The translations under genes and the position numbers were made by a program. Below, piece after piece: positions 1 through 9,772 of a stretch of 64,000 bases of DNA (position 1 is the first letter of the stretch; every line of letters begins with the position of its first letter). Source of the stretch: Selaginella moellendorffii. Its lineage: Eukaryota; Streptophyta; Lycopodiopsida; Selaginellales; Selaginellaceae. Below the pieces are notes generated by a model, which did not search any database, was not told the origin of the DNA, and saw nothing but the letters and a program-made list of their open reading frames with translations. The stretch covers positions 592,184 through 656,183 of the forward strand of contig NW_003314272.1 in NCBI RefSeq assembly GCF_000143415.4. Direction: 5' to 3'.

Positions 1-2150
1 TTGAAGTTTGCCATGAGGCAAGGCTATCAAGGTTAGGGAAGTAGTTCCCGAGTGTTCAAAGAGAGGGCTTTGAACGAAAGTTGATGATCAAGGGCTTTCA
101 CGCTTGTGCAGGAACCATGTTACAGTGGTCGAAGGACTTGCCAAAGCGAGATTGGCAAGTCAGGGGAACAAATACCCTAGTTGAAGGTGATAACTTCAAA
201 AAGGGTGGGCCATGGGGCCAAGCATGGAGGAGTCCATGCATGATCACAGACTTGTCAAGTGAGAGGACTTGGCAATGTGGAGGAACTAGGTTCCTAAGCT
301 GTGATCTATAGCGTGCTTTGGGTATAAGTTGGTGCACCGGCATGGGGAGTCATACCAGGCATCCTGGGTGATGCCGTCCGTAGATGCATATACGGAGGTT
401 GGGTTCGAGTCCCGACCTTCTAGTGCTTGGGTTCAAGTCCCAAATCACTAGGGCGTGGTGATGGTTTGGAATATGAGGACACTCATATTTCGGTGGTCAT
501 GGACTCTCAGTGAGGGGACTGGTTTGGGCACACTGCCAAGCGAGGGATGCCTCGGAGTCATGATGCACGGTTAGATTGCTTAGAGTAAAAGCTCGGCATA
601 TCTAACTTGAACACTTTGGTGCAAAGGGCACCAAGGACGTGGTGAATGAGATGGGGACACCCAAGTCTTAGTTGCTATGGATCCTTGGCCGGAAGGGCTG
701 GCTTGGGCGCACCGTCAAGTGTGGGGGATGCCCCCGGGGTCATAGTTAACAACTTAGAAGGGTCTGGAAGACCTAGCCCCTATTGATAAACCTATTAAAG
801 GGTCAAGATAAGATCACTAGGTGATCTTGTGGCTAAACAAGGACAAAGTCTTTGTTTGGGTTAAGGAATATGATTCCTAGTTCAAAGTGTTGATTTGAAC
901 CATTGATAAACGTGTGGCTTGGTTGAGGTGACCAAGTGGGAAGCACACCTAAGGGAAATGAGCTATGTCAATGCTATGGCATAGTAAATCCAAGGAAAGT
1001 AGTCTCTATAAAAGATCCAAGGGAGGGTCTCAAAAAGTTGGGCCGTGGATAGAGCCCACGACAGAAAATGTTAAAGAGACGTACTAGGGGTGAACACCCT
1101 TTGGACTTAGCAAAGCAAAGTGTTTGCTATGGAACCAAAAGGAAACCTCAAAAATGGAGGTAGCGATCCTATATTGCTTGGTGCAACAATCCAAGGATAG
1201 GAGCAAAAGATGAGTGCCCAAGATAGGGCCGTGGAATCCATTGGAAAGAATCCAAGTGGCAAAGTTAGCCAAGGAACACTAATGTGTTTGATGCTAACGA
1301 ATTGCGGAAAAAGAAGTGGACTTCCAAGGATGGATTCCCAAGTGCTCCAATTTGGCAAAAGAAAGGCTCTAAGTGAGGGAGCAACTAAGTAGCCAAAAGA
1401 TAGGGCCGTGGACAGCCCTAGCACAAATAATGATAAATGGAACCTAATGCCAATGGTGGCACAAAAATAGAAAAGAGGATGAGGGTGCCCTTGAGTAGAG
1501 AACTTCCTAGGAGGGGAAGTGGAGTTGCACAAAATGTGCAAGGCAAGGTGTCAGAGATACCTAGGAAATTGACTCCAAGAAGTCAAAAGTAAACATTCCA
1601 AAGTGCAAAGGTAGATCAATGGAATCTGTGACTACTCAAGAATGAGTAGTGGAATTGAGTTAGAGAGGGTGCCTCTAACGGGTTTAGCGAGAACTAAACC
1701 AATAAATGGAAAAAACCACCTCAAGTGGTCCAATCAGTTTCTAAGTTGGAGAGACTATCCTCCTTAGAGGATGGACAAGGCATGGTGAGCCTTCGGGGTC
1801 AAACCATAGACAAATATTGGCCGGGTGCCAAGGATGGGAATGGTAATACCTGCGGGTGTTACTTTATAAAAGGGTTTACCGTTCGATGAGGACATCGAAC
1901 TTCGTCTATGGGTGGTGGAGTTGTTGTGAGACACAAAATCCCTAGGCCCCAAAGTGGAGCTGGAAAGGGTGCCACGTGATAGTGGCCGAAGCGAAAACCA
2001 AACGAGCGTAACACGTTTGGAATAAAAGCTCCGACTTGGAAGGTCAAGAGCAGGAGTGGAACTCCCAACAAAGTCCTCAAGGAGCGAGCACGAAGCGAGC
2101 AATAAGCAAGGCTCCAAAAAAGGGACCCAAAAAGGACCAACACATGACAC
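1..2150. other. Repeat-derived intergenic DNA without a supported gene
   Basis: No reading frame here has exon-like composition or splice structure. The sequence is purine-rich, with many near-repeated phrases such as ccaagtg and ggagcaact, as expected of an old non-coding retroelement or satellite-like unit. Two short hairpins shaped like tRNA T-arms lie at 399-415 and 420-451. I see no tRNA body, no RT, integrase or transposase remnant, and no clear terminal repeat. The short open frames are best treated as chance. Confidence 0.5.
420..451. repeat. Hairpin with a tRNA T-loop-like centre
   Basis: The outer arms CTAGTG and CACTAG enclose TTGGG-TTCAAGT-CCCAA, giving two stacked perfect stems around a 7-base loop identical to a T-loop / B-box. 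A related T-arm-like hairpin (TTGGG TTCGAGT CCCGA) sits just upstream at 399-415. No acceptor, D or anticodon stems fit, so these are not called as tRNA genes. They may be remnants of a tRNA-derived SINE. Confidence 0.4.
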
Positions 2151-2184
2151 GTGGAAGTGTCTAAGATGGAGTCCAAGACGGACC

Positions 2185-2770
2185 CTAGTTGGAGTCCAAG
2201 ATGGACCCGAAGTAGAGTCCGATATGGAGTCCGAAGTGGAGTCCGATATGGAGTCCGAGATGGACCCGAAGTGGAGTCTGATATGGAGTCCGAAGTGGAG
2301 TCCGAGATGGAGTCCGATATGGAGTCCGAGATGGACCCGAAGTGGAGTCCGATATAGAGTCTGAAGTGGAGTCCGAGATGGAGTCCAATATGGAGTCCGA
2401 GATGGACCCGAAGTGGAGTCCGATATGGAGTCTGAAGTGGAGTCCGAGATGGAGTCCAATATGGAGTCCAAGGTGGGCCGAAGTGGAGTCCGAGGTGGAC
2501 CAAGACGGAGTCCGAGATGGACCCGAGATGGAGCCCGAGATGCAGCCCGAGATGGACCAAGACGGAGCCCGAGATGGAGTCTGAGATGGAGTCCGAGGTT
2601 GAGACCGAGATCGGGACCGAGACCGAGACCGAGACCGAGACCGGGACCGAGACCGGGACTGAGACCAGGACCGAGGCCAAGGCTGAGACCGAGCCCAAGT
2701 CCGAGTCTGAGTCCGAGTTCGAGTCCGAGTCCGAGTCCGAGTCCGAGTCCGAGTTCGAGTCTGAGAGGGT
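2185..2770. repeat. Purine-rich minisatellite, GGAGTCCGA-type units
   Basis: Tandem imperfect units of 6, 12 and 18 bases (gagtcc / gatatg / gaagtg / gagatg combinations) run for about 580 bases. The array drifts to gaccga units at 2600-2690 and gagtcc hexamers at 2700-2760. All units are multiples of three, so long frames stay open on both strands (Met-Glu-Ser repeats on plus, Ser/Thr/Leu-rich on minus). These are by-products of the repeat, not genes. The strong purine/pyrimidine strand bias could favour triplex or slipped structures. Confidence 0.85.
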
Positions 2771-3005
2771 GAAAGCCCAAAGCGTTCGTCTCCCAGACCC
2801 TGGGGGGTTTGGTGAGCTCCAAAAGTATAGTGAGGGGGAGGACTGCAGTGGAGCCAGTTTGGCCAGGAAAGGCCAATTTGGCCCAGGAAGGCCAGACCCA
2901 GTGTTGGGTGATGAACTGACCACTAGGAAGTCCAAGACTAGAGTGAATACGGACCGACAAGTGGGGTAGCTTGGTGAAGTGTTCAAGAGCTGGCTCTAGT
3001 TCCCC

Positions 3006-3260
3006 CGGGAGATCGACTGGCCGATGCTCCCAGTCCAAGTGTGGGTGGCACTACCTACTTGGATACCAGGTGTGGCTCAACGGAACCTCGCTCTAAGCCC
3101 ATGGCTAGAGCACCTAAAGGCGAAAGGCAGGGAGAGTACCCAGGTGGCTCGCGTAAGGCCACGGTGTTCCGAAATGTTGTCCCAAAGGGCTAGACTGTGG
3201 AAAGGAAGAGGAGCAGTCCTTTGGGGTAGTGACCAAGGACACAATCGTGTGGTGAGGAAG
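3006..3260 (+). repeat. Dispersed repeat family, copy 1
   Basis: This stretch is clearly related to 43950-44170 and, over a shorter length, to 47177-47247. Shared blocks are the phrase 'ctcccagtccaagtg', the following 'ggcactacctacttggata', the stretch around 'ctcgctctaagcccatgg' and the later 'tgtcccaaagggctagac'. No coding capacity is conserved between copies. It is probably part of a non-autonomous element or an LTR. Confidence 0.6.
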
Positions 3261-3699
3261 TCCCAGAGGACCATGGGACTTAGGGGTTGGGCCTGTGGGC
3301 CTCGATCCAGTGGCAGTGTTGGCAAACACGGCCAGGGGTAGAAAGGGACTTGCTAGGAACTGACAAAGGGACTTTGGGGAAGGCAATTCCCCAGATCTGT
3401 GGGCATCCTAAGGATGCTAAGGAGTGGATCTAGGATGACCACTCGTGGACAGATGGCCCAGTCTTGGAGAGATGGGATTGTGATGCAAGTGGTAGTGGAC
3501 CACTAGTGCAGCAAAGGTGAATGGGCATGGCCTTAGCGTAACGGGCCGAGATGTCAGTGGTACCTTTGGGTGTCGGTCTTGGGACCGGACACAAGGAGCA
3601 CTTAGACCAGGTGCAAGTGTTGAGTGGCATAGATGCCATTCTTGGGGCTAGCAAGTCCCAAGTCCTGAATTGGACTTATGGAGGTTGTGAATGAGACTC

Positions 3700-5549
3700 C
3701 TCCAAGTGGTCGGAGGTGTGGTTAAGTGACTAAAGTAGAATGGAAAAATTAGTCCCGAAAAATTAGTCCCACAGAAATGTATACGATGCCAACAAGAAAA
3801 AGTAAAGTAGTTAAATTTATTAGTACGATCTCCAAGCACAAACAGGGTAAAATAAGTTTTTCTTAAACACTTGAGTGTGAAATTCTCTCCATGAAATATA
3901 TTATTGCACTTGCAAAGGAATATATAGTCAAAATAAAAGGTGGAGAATATATAATTGCCATTTAAGACATTCTTTCTTACACATATATAAACTTTATGAA
4001 GTGTGATAAACATAGGAAGGCATATACTCTTTACTACATTTTTATCAACACTTTACACTAGGATACTAAAGTGGATATTCATATACACCAAGCAAAAGTT
4101 ACTATTTCTAAATTATAGAAAACTTTCAAAGTTAATTAGATTTATCAAGACTATTGATGTTTATTCTCCATCAATAATATAAATTTAATAAATTTTATAT
4201 AATTGACTAAAACATATTTTTTCATTTCACTTTTCATTTCATATACTTAAAAATATTCTTTTTGCAATATTACCCATAGTATTTGTGGGTTTTCATTTTT
4301 GTCTTAACCATCTTAAAAAAATATTTTATGGTATTTTTTGGGTGTGTGATATTGCAATGTGTCACAAGAGCATATATACCATCATATTGATTATCATCAA
4401 TATTTCCATCAGCAACCAAAAAATATATGAGATATTTTTTGAAAGTCATAAAATTATAGTTTTCTAAAATAAATAAAAATGCATTATTTTTCACCTAATT
4501 TGCTACACCCTTTATCATTGTGTTTATTTCCAACTCATGATTACTATCCTCGTTATCCTCTTTTTCTTTTTCTTATATGGTTTGATTATGTTGTGCAATA
4601 GGATAGCTATTATAGCTTTTAACCCTTGAGAAAAAAGATTGTAAGAGTTAAAATCACAAACACTAAAACCCACAAATATTTATGTGTATTTCCCTCTCTA
4701 TTCTAGAAAAGAACTGAATCTCTTTTTGGTTTGCTTAAGCAAACCTATAGGGGGACTGGGATGGTAGTGAATATATCTAGAATATGCTTGGATATTCTGG
4801 GATATTCTGGGATATTCTACCATCTAACGGTTGGTATTCATTTAGATTAATCTGGTATTTATAATTTATAAACATATTTATAATTTATAAACTTTCCTAA
4901 ACCCTTTTTAGTATATTCTTTTTTATTCTATTATCTAATGGAATAAGATTAATCTTGTGTTTATAAATTAGCAACATGCTTATAATTATAAACTTTATTT
5001 GATCAATTAGATTAATAAGTAATAATAAAACTACCATTAAGCAAACCAAGTGTTGCTACATACAACGCATAGCAATTTATTTATCTTACATTAATGGTTG
5101 TTTTTTTCCTTTTAAATAGTTTAGAATCTTATTTTAAATTAATAATTTTAAAATTCTGATAAACTTGATATTTACTAGCTAGAAAATACAAAGTACAGAT
5201 TTAAAAAGTGATAAAAATACTTTTTCTATAAACATCATATTTCATAATATCTCTATTATGGTGTGTAGTAAATATTTAAATTGTTAAAACAGGAAGTGTT
5301 CTTTAAAACATTTTTATCTATATAATGTGTAGAGAGTTCTGAAATTATTAAATTCACTATAACCTTAATATTTTAAAGTTTATATTGTTTATATTAAAAT
5401 AAACTGAAACTTAAGCCCAACTCATGAACTCAACTCTTTAGATATTGACCTCAATAATGGTCTACACTCCTGAAAAGGATATTGTATCAAAGAAGAGGAG
5501 AAGAGAACTTCATCATGAAGAAGGATTAGCTAATATATTGGGAAACCAA
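3700..5549. other. AT-rich intergenic spacer
   Basis: About 1.85 kb of strongly AT-rich sequence with many T/A runs. The minus-strand frames of 60-120 codons have low-complexity translations with no recognisable domain. I see no RNA gene or element ends. A triple repeat of 'gggatattct' occurs near 4795-4818. Confidence 0.5.
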
Positions 5550-5898
5550 CTCTGAGGCTGAGCTATGTGCCATTCGTTAGTTTCATCCAAATTGACTTAG
5601 TGGTTAAGAATATTTATGAATTAATATGTTTAAGATTAATTTAAATGTATATCCAAGCATATTCAAGCTAAACCAATTATAAAACAACAAATAATTATAG
5701 TAAATGAGATTAAGTTCTGAAACGAATTTTTTCCATTTTGCTTTCTCCCTTTTACTTTGTTTGACTGTCGTGAAAAGTTTCACACTGCGGTTTGCCAACT
5801 AATGCGTCATAAATTCAAGTGCTTTTACCTAAACAAACCAGTCTGCTGCTCCAATGGCGTCGAAAGGAACTCGCTCTGCTCCATAACGAGCCCACACT
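5550..5898 (-). pseudogene. Inverted copy of the 3' end of the kinase-like gene
   Basis: Read on the minus strand, this matches 7910-8266 over about 350 bases. It includes the last codons of the kinase-like gene (…PLEQQTGLFR and stop) and its 3' flank through a block containing 'ggcacatagctcagcc'. A 9-10 base deletion lies in the coding part (around 'ccatgatgtg' of the parent). No upstream kinase sequence is present on this strand, so it is a 3' fragment. With 7910-8266 it forms a widely spaced inverted repeat around the intact gene. Confidence 0.8.
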
Positions 5899-5904
5899 TG
5901 ATTT

Positions 5905-6237
5905 CTCGAATTTTGGCTGATTGTGATGATCGGGAGGACCTAAGGCGCCATGCTGAAGAACGCGCATAAGGTGGCTCTTGGAGATGGTGTTGGAGTGCAC
6001 GGAGATGCACGGGATCCAAATGTCGTAATCAGGAAGAAAGACGCGGGCATGCAAGTGGCGTTTATAGACTTCGACTGGGCGGGTATTCACCTCGAGACAA
6101 AATACCCATTTTTTATGAACCATGCAACTGTTACCTGGCCGGCTGGCGCAGCTGACAACCGTGTCATGACGCAGGAGCAGGACTTGGCGTTGCTAGAAAC
6201 GCCATTCGAGCAGCGAACTGGACTTTATGAATGATAG
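5905..6237 (+). pseudogene. Broken tandem copy of the kinase-like gene (3' part)
   Basis: Translated pieces parallel the C-terminus of the intact gene at 7366-7992. The region around 'LADCDDREDLRR' matches 'LAECEDADELRE', followed after a frame change by the catalytic-type motif VHGDARD, the FIDFDWAG motif and the ending PFEQRTGLYE with stop at 6235-6237. The N-terminal exons are missing and at least one frameshift separates the two blocks near 5965. It abuts the inverted fragment on its left, so the junction is a duplication breakpoint. Confidence 0.8.
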
Positions 6238-6389
6238 CTCATCAAGTTTGAAGTTTGATATTAATACGATCAATCGATTCTGAAATGCTGTGCGGCTTTT
6301 GCATAGATCACAATCCTGGAAACGGGAAGGTGGCAAGAGGTAGAGAGTAGTACAGCTATGACAGTTAAGGCGCTTCTACACCTCCTATA

Positions 6390-6405
6390 CCCTAAACCCT
6401 AACCC
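6390..6405 (+). promoter_or_regulatory. Telo-box-like motif just upstream of the start codon
   Basis: The sequence CCCTAAACCCTAACCC ends five bases before the ATG at 6410. It contains the plant telo-box core AAACCCTA, common near transcription starts of plant genes. The position makes it promoter-proximal or 5'-leader. Similar boxes precede several other genes in this window. Confidence 0.5.
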
Positions 6406-6409
6406 GGTG

Positions 6410-7992
6410 ATGAGGATGGAAGAGCGAGTGAGAGTGCGGGTCCTTGGCGCCGGCGAGACCGCCGCGAAGGGTTTACTATTTGACGAAGACGGGGATGTGG
6501 TGACCGAGCAAAGCGACCTCCCTTTCGGCAACTACACATATAAACTCGGTACGTCTCTCATATCATTTCTCGCTCGACCCAGAATTACACTTTCTTTGTA
6601 GACTTCAAATTTGCCGATTCGTGCATTTTCAACAACGGGCCGAAGGATCTGGAGAACAGCGAGGTCCTGGCAAATCTGCAGAAGAGCAGCGAGCCCAAGT
6701 TTCTCAACTGCAGGCCATCCCATGCTACGCCTCCAATCCCTCTCCAACTCGTTCATCCAGTCTTTGGTCACTTCATCGACTTGACTCGCGACGAGCAAGC
6801 TCCTCGGCTGGGAGACATCGAGTTCGTGGTGGAGCTTGCGAACCTTTCCTCGGTTTACCACTCGGAGGACACCAAGCTAAGACGCGCTGTTCACAGGCTC
6901 TTCTCCAGGTACCTGGACATTCCCTGCCGGGAGACGCTCACGATTAGCGACAGCTGGGAAGCTCATCTTGCCATGATGGTGAGCGTCTTCTTCTAGTCTC
7001 TTGTTCTCTCACGCTAGTCTTTCTATCTCTCCAGAGTCGCTCCAAGAACAAGAGCCTGACTGCTATAGGTGAAGTGAGGCTCAAGAACAATCTTGCTTCG
7101 TATGCCCATGGCTTTCACTGCTACGCACTCTTCTGGGACATGGTGGGAGCCAAGGAGCGCTACATAGACACTTGTTATCCAGCGTTTCTCATGGAGCTTG
7201 TTGGCTGCAATCTAAGGATTAGCGCCATGGCGAAGCTCGACAAGGTGGTGTGCCAGCCTCTCACGCACTTTGTCAACCTGTTGCCAATCCAGGGCTTGGA
7301 TCCAGACATGGTAAGCGACGCTGTGCGTGTTTTGGTCGCCTTCAAGCGCTGCCTCGGGCTGCTAGACGACTACTATTGGAACGCTCCGGCCGGGGGAGAG
7401 GCAGCTCTGGAACATGGACGTTCCATATCCGCTGCATGAAGCAGGGAAGGTGGTGAAGCAGTTTGGGAATACGCTTGTCTATCTGGTGGAGCCTTTGGGC
7501 GTGGTGAAGCTGGCCAAGAGATACGGAGTGGAGGTCCATCGCGCGTGGGCTGCTGCTGGCTTTGTTCCGGCGCTCTACCAGGTTAGAGCGCTGGCTGGTG
7601 GATGGATGGAGGTGAAAATGGAGTATCTGGGACGGGAGAACGGGTGGGAGATGCTGGCCGAGTGTGAAGACGCGGACGAGCTGAGGGAGCAAGCTGTTGC
7701 CGCGCTGCGAAGCGCTCATGGCGTTCCAGTATCGTCTAATGGCGGGGTCGGAGTCCATGGAGATGCCAGGGACGTCAATGTGATGGTCAGGCGCCGAGAT
7801 GGAGGAGTGGAAGTGAGATTCATCGATTTCGACTGGGCGAGCATACATGGAGAGGGGCGGTATCCTCCCTTCATGAACGTTGTGGAAGTCCAGTGGCCTC
7901 GAGGGGCCGAGTGTGGGCTCGTTATGGAGCAGAGCCATGATGTGGAGTTCCTTTCGACGCCATTGGAGCAGCAGACTGGTTTGTTTAGGTGA
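6410..7992 (+). CDS. Kinase-like protein with HGDxR and DFDW motifs (Crinkler/fungal-type)
   Basis: Four exons join in frame into about 473 codons: 6410-6548, 6602-6978, 7035-7310 and 7366-7992. Introns are 53-56 bases with GT-AG ends. A GTG three bases upstream is not needed; ATG 6410 is chosen. The C-terminal ~190 residues contain VHGDARDVNVMV, equivalent to the HRD catalytic loop, then FIDFDWA in place of DFG, then RYPPFMN. I associate this motif set with the compact kinase-like domains of Crinkler-type effectors and many fungal proteins; the family name is from memory. The N-terminal ~280 residues have no domain I recognise. Two partial copies lie just upstream, so the locus has undergone local duplication. 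Activity is unproven, although the catalytic Asp and Asn of HGDxRxxN and the Asp of DFDW are present. Confidence 0.75.
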
Positions 7993-8266
7993 AAGCACTT
8001 GAATTTAAGACGCATTAGTTGGCAAACCGCAGTGTGAAACTATTCACGACAGTCAAAGAAAGTAAAATGGAGAAAGCAAAATGGAAAGAACTCAATCTCA
8101 TTTCACTATAATTATTGGATATTAGATATCGCATTTAAATTAATCTTAAACATATCTATAATTCATAAACATTCTTAAACACCAAGTCAATTTGGATGAA
8201 TGTTATTTAATTTAATTTTAGTGTTTTACCCACTAACAAATGGCACATAGCTCAGCCTCTGGGCTC
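7910..8266 (+). repeat. Right arm of inverted repeat (gene 3' end and flank)
   Basis: Covers the last ~80 coding bases and ~270 bases downstream of the kinase-like gene. It is matched in reverse complement by 5550-5898, with scattered substitutions and small indels. The arms lie about 2 kb apart. Confidence 0.8.
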
Positions 8267-9772
8267 GCGTACTCTGTTGGAGGTTGAAGGCCTACAACCT
8301 TGGCATTCTGGTTGAGCAAAGGGCATGAAAAAGATGAAATCACATGGGTACTTGCTCTTTTACCATTTAGTACAGACTCTTTGGAATTTGTTATTTGTTA
8401 TTTGCTTCATCCAAACACTTTTGTTTGACCGTAAATCGTGCATTTTCTGAAAAGTTACCTACTAAGGACATCCTTAAGCGTATTTTTCCTTCTTAATTCA
8501 ATTAGATCAATTTCTTGCTCCAAATCTTTACAGCCTCGTCCAGAACAGCATGAAATGGCTATTTATTCTTAGTGATGTTGTTTAATACCCCAGGTTTTAA
8601 TTGATGGGGATTGTTCTTGTCAAGGACAACTAAGCTTAGAGGTAAGGTTGTCATTCTAAGGTTAATGACTTCTTTTTATCCTTCTTCTCTTTCTACATTC
8701 TCCTTTGATCCATGTACTGTTTAAAGGTTTGAAGAAATGTGGTGAGAGTTGCTAATCTTTTTCAAATGTTTTGTTAGCCTGGTTAGATATTTACATAAGT
8801 TGGATAACAATATGTTTTATATTAATGTATTATTTTGTGTTTACTTGCATAAAGTTAAAATAACAGATTTGCATGGAAGAAATTATGTAAAATGCACAAT
8901 AGTAAAGCTCAAAGAAAAGATTCTAAAAAAAATATAATTGTTGAGACTAATATATATAACATAAATAAGAATTGATTTCATTGTCCAAATGGATTTTGCA
9001 AATTAATTTCTATTATACACCTCAACTTTTTTTGAAGTATAAAAGAATTTTATTCTTTTGAAACTTAGGAGAAGTAATTGTTGAATTTGTATGATGAAAT
9101 CTATAGTAATAGATATGCACCATCTAGGAATATAATTTTTGTTACTTGATAAACATTCTTCCTAGGATCCATAACAAACATTCTAGTGTTGCCACATGGC
9201 ATTTCAAAATCTATTAAATCTTTATAAGGTTATTTAAAGCTTAGTTTTGGCTGTGGCTTTATGGAGTTGTGTAATTTGGTTTTGTGTGATCTGGGGTAGG
9301 ATTTTGAAGACGCACACACACATATATATATATACCATTTAAAAGTTTTATTTATATATGTTTATGGTTCTTTTTTTGTTTTATTTTATTTTTTAAAAAC
9401 AAAATTAAAATCCTAATTTACCAAATTTTTTTATATTTTTTGTTTTAACTATCTAAATACTCAATGTTTTTATGAATATATTTTATGTATAGTCTGAAAA
9501 AAATATAGTTAAACGAGCTAATTTAAGAAGTAAAATCCTTGTTTTGCAATGTGAATATTTCTTATTAATATAACATATATATATATATATATAATTATAT
9601 ATGTGTGTGTGTTTTGTTATGTATATATATATATTGTTATGCCACACATGTTTCAAAAATAAATAAAGACAAGTTTTATACTTTGAAAAAAACAGTGGCA
9701 GAATATCCTTTGTGTTTATTTTAAGATTTTGTTTAAACCAGGGCTACCTATCCTAGGGGTTTTTATTCGTCG
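8267..9772. other. AT-rich intergenic spacer
   Basis: About 1.5 kb without a supported gene. It contains TA-rich microsatellites near 9320-9340 and 9577-9640 (TA and TG runs). The last bases before 9773 include 'cctaggggttttta' and should hold the promoter/leader of the bromodomain ATPase gene. Confidence 0.5.

Noticed and set aside
2185-2770. Possible CRISPR-like array
   Set aside because: The repeats are short, contiguous and degenerate with no spacers, in a plant nuclear context. It is a minisatellite.
1764-3038. 424-codon and 375-codon minus-strand frames
   Set aside because: They are kept open only by the triplet-multiple minisatellite. The composition is Ser/Thr/Leu/Gly repeats with no domain, start context or splicing.
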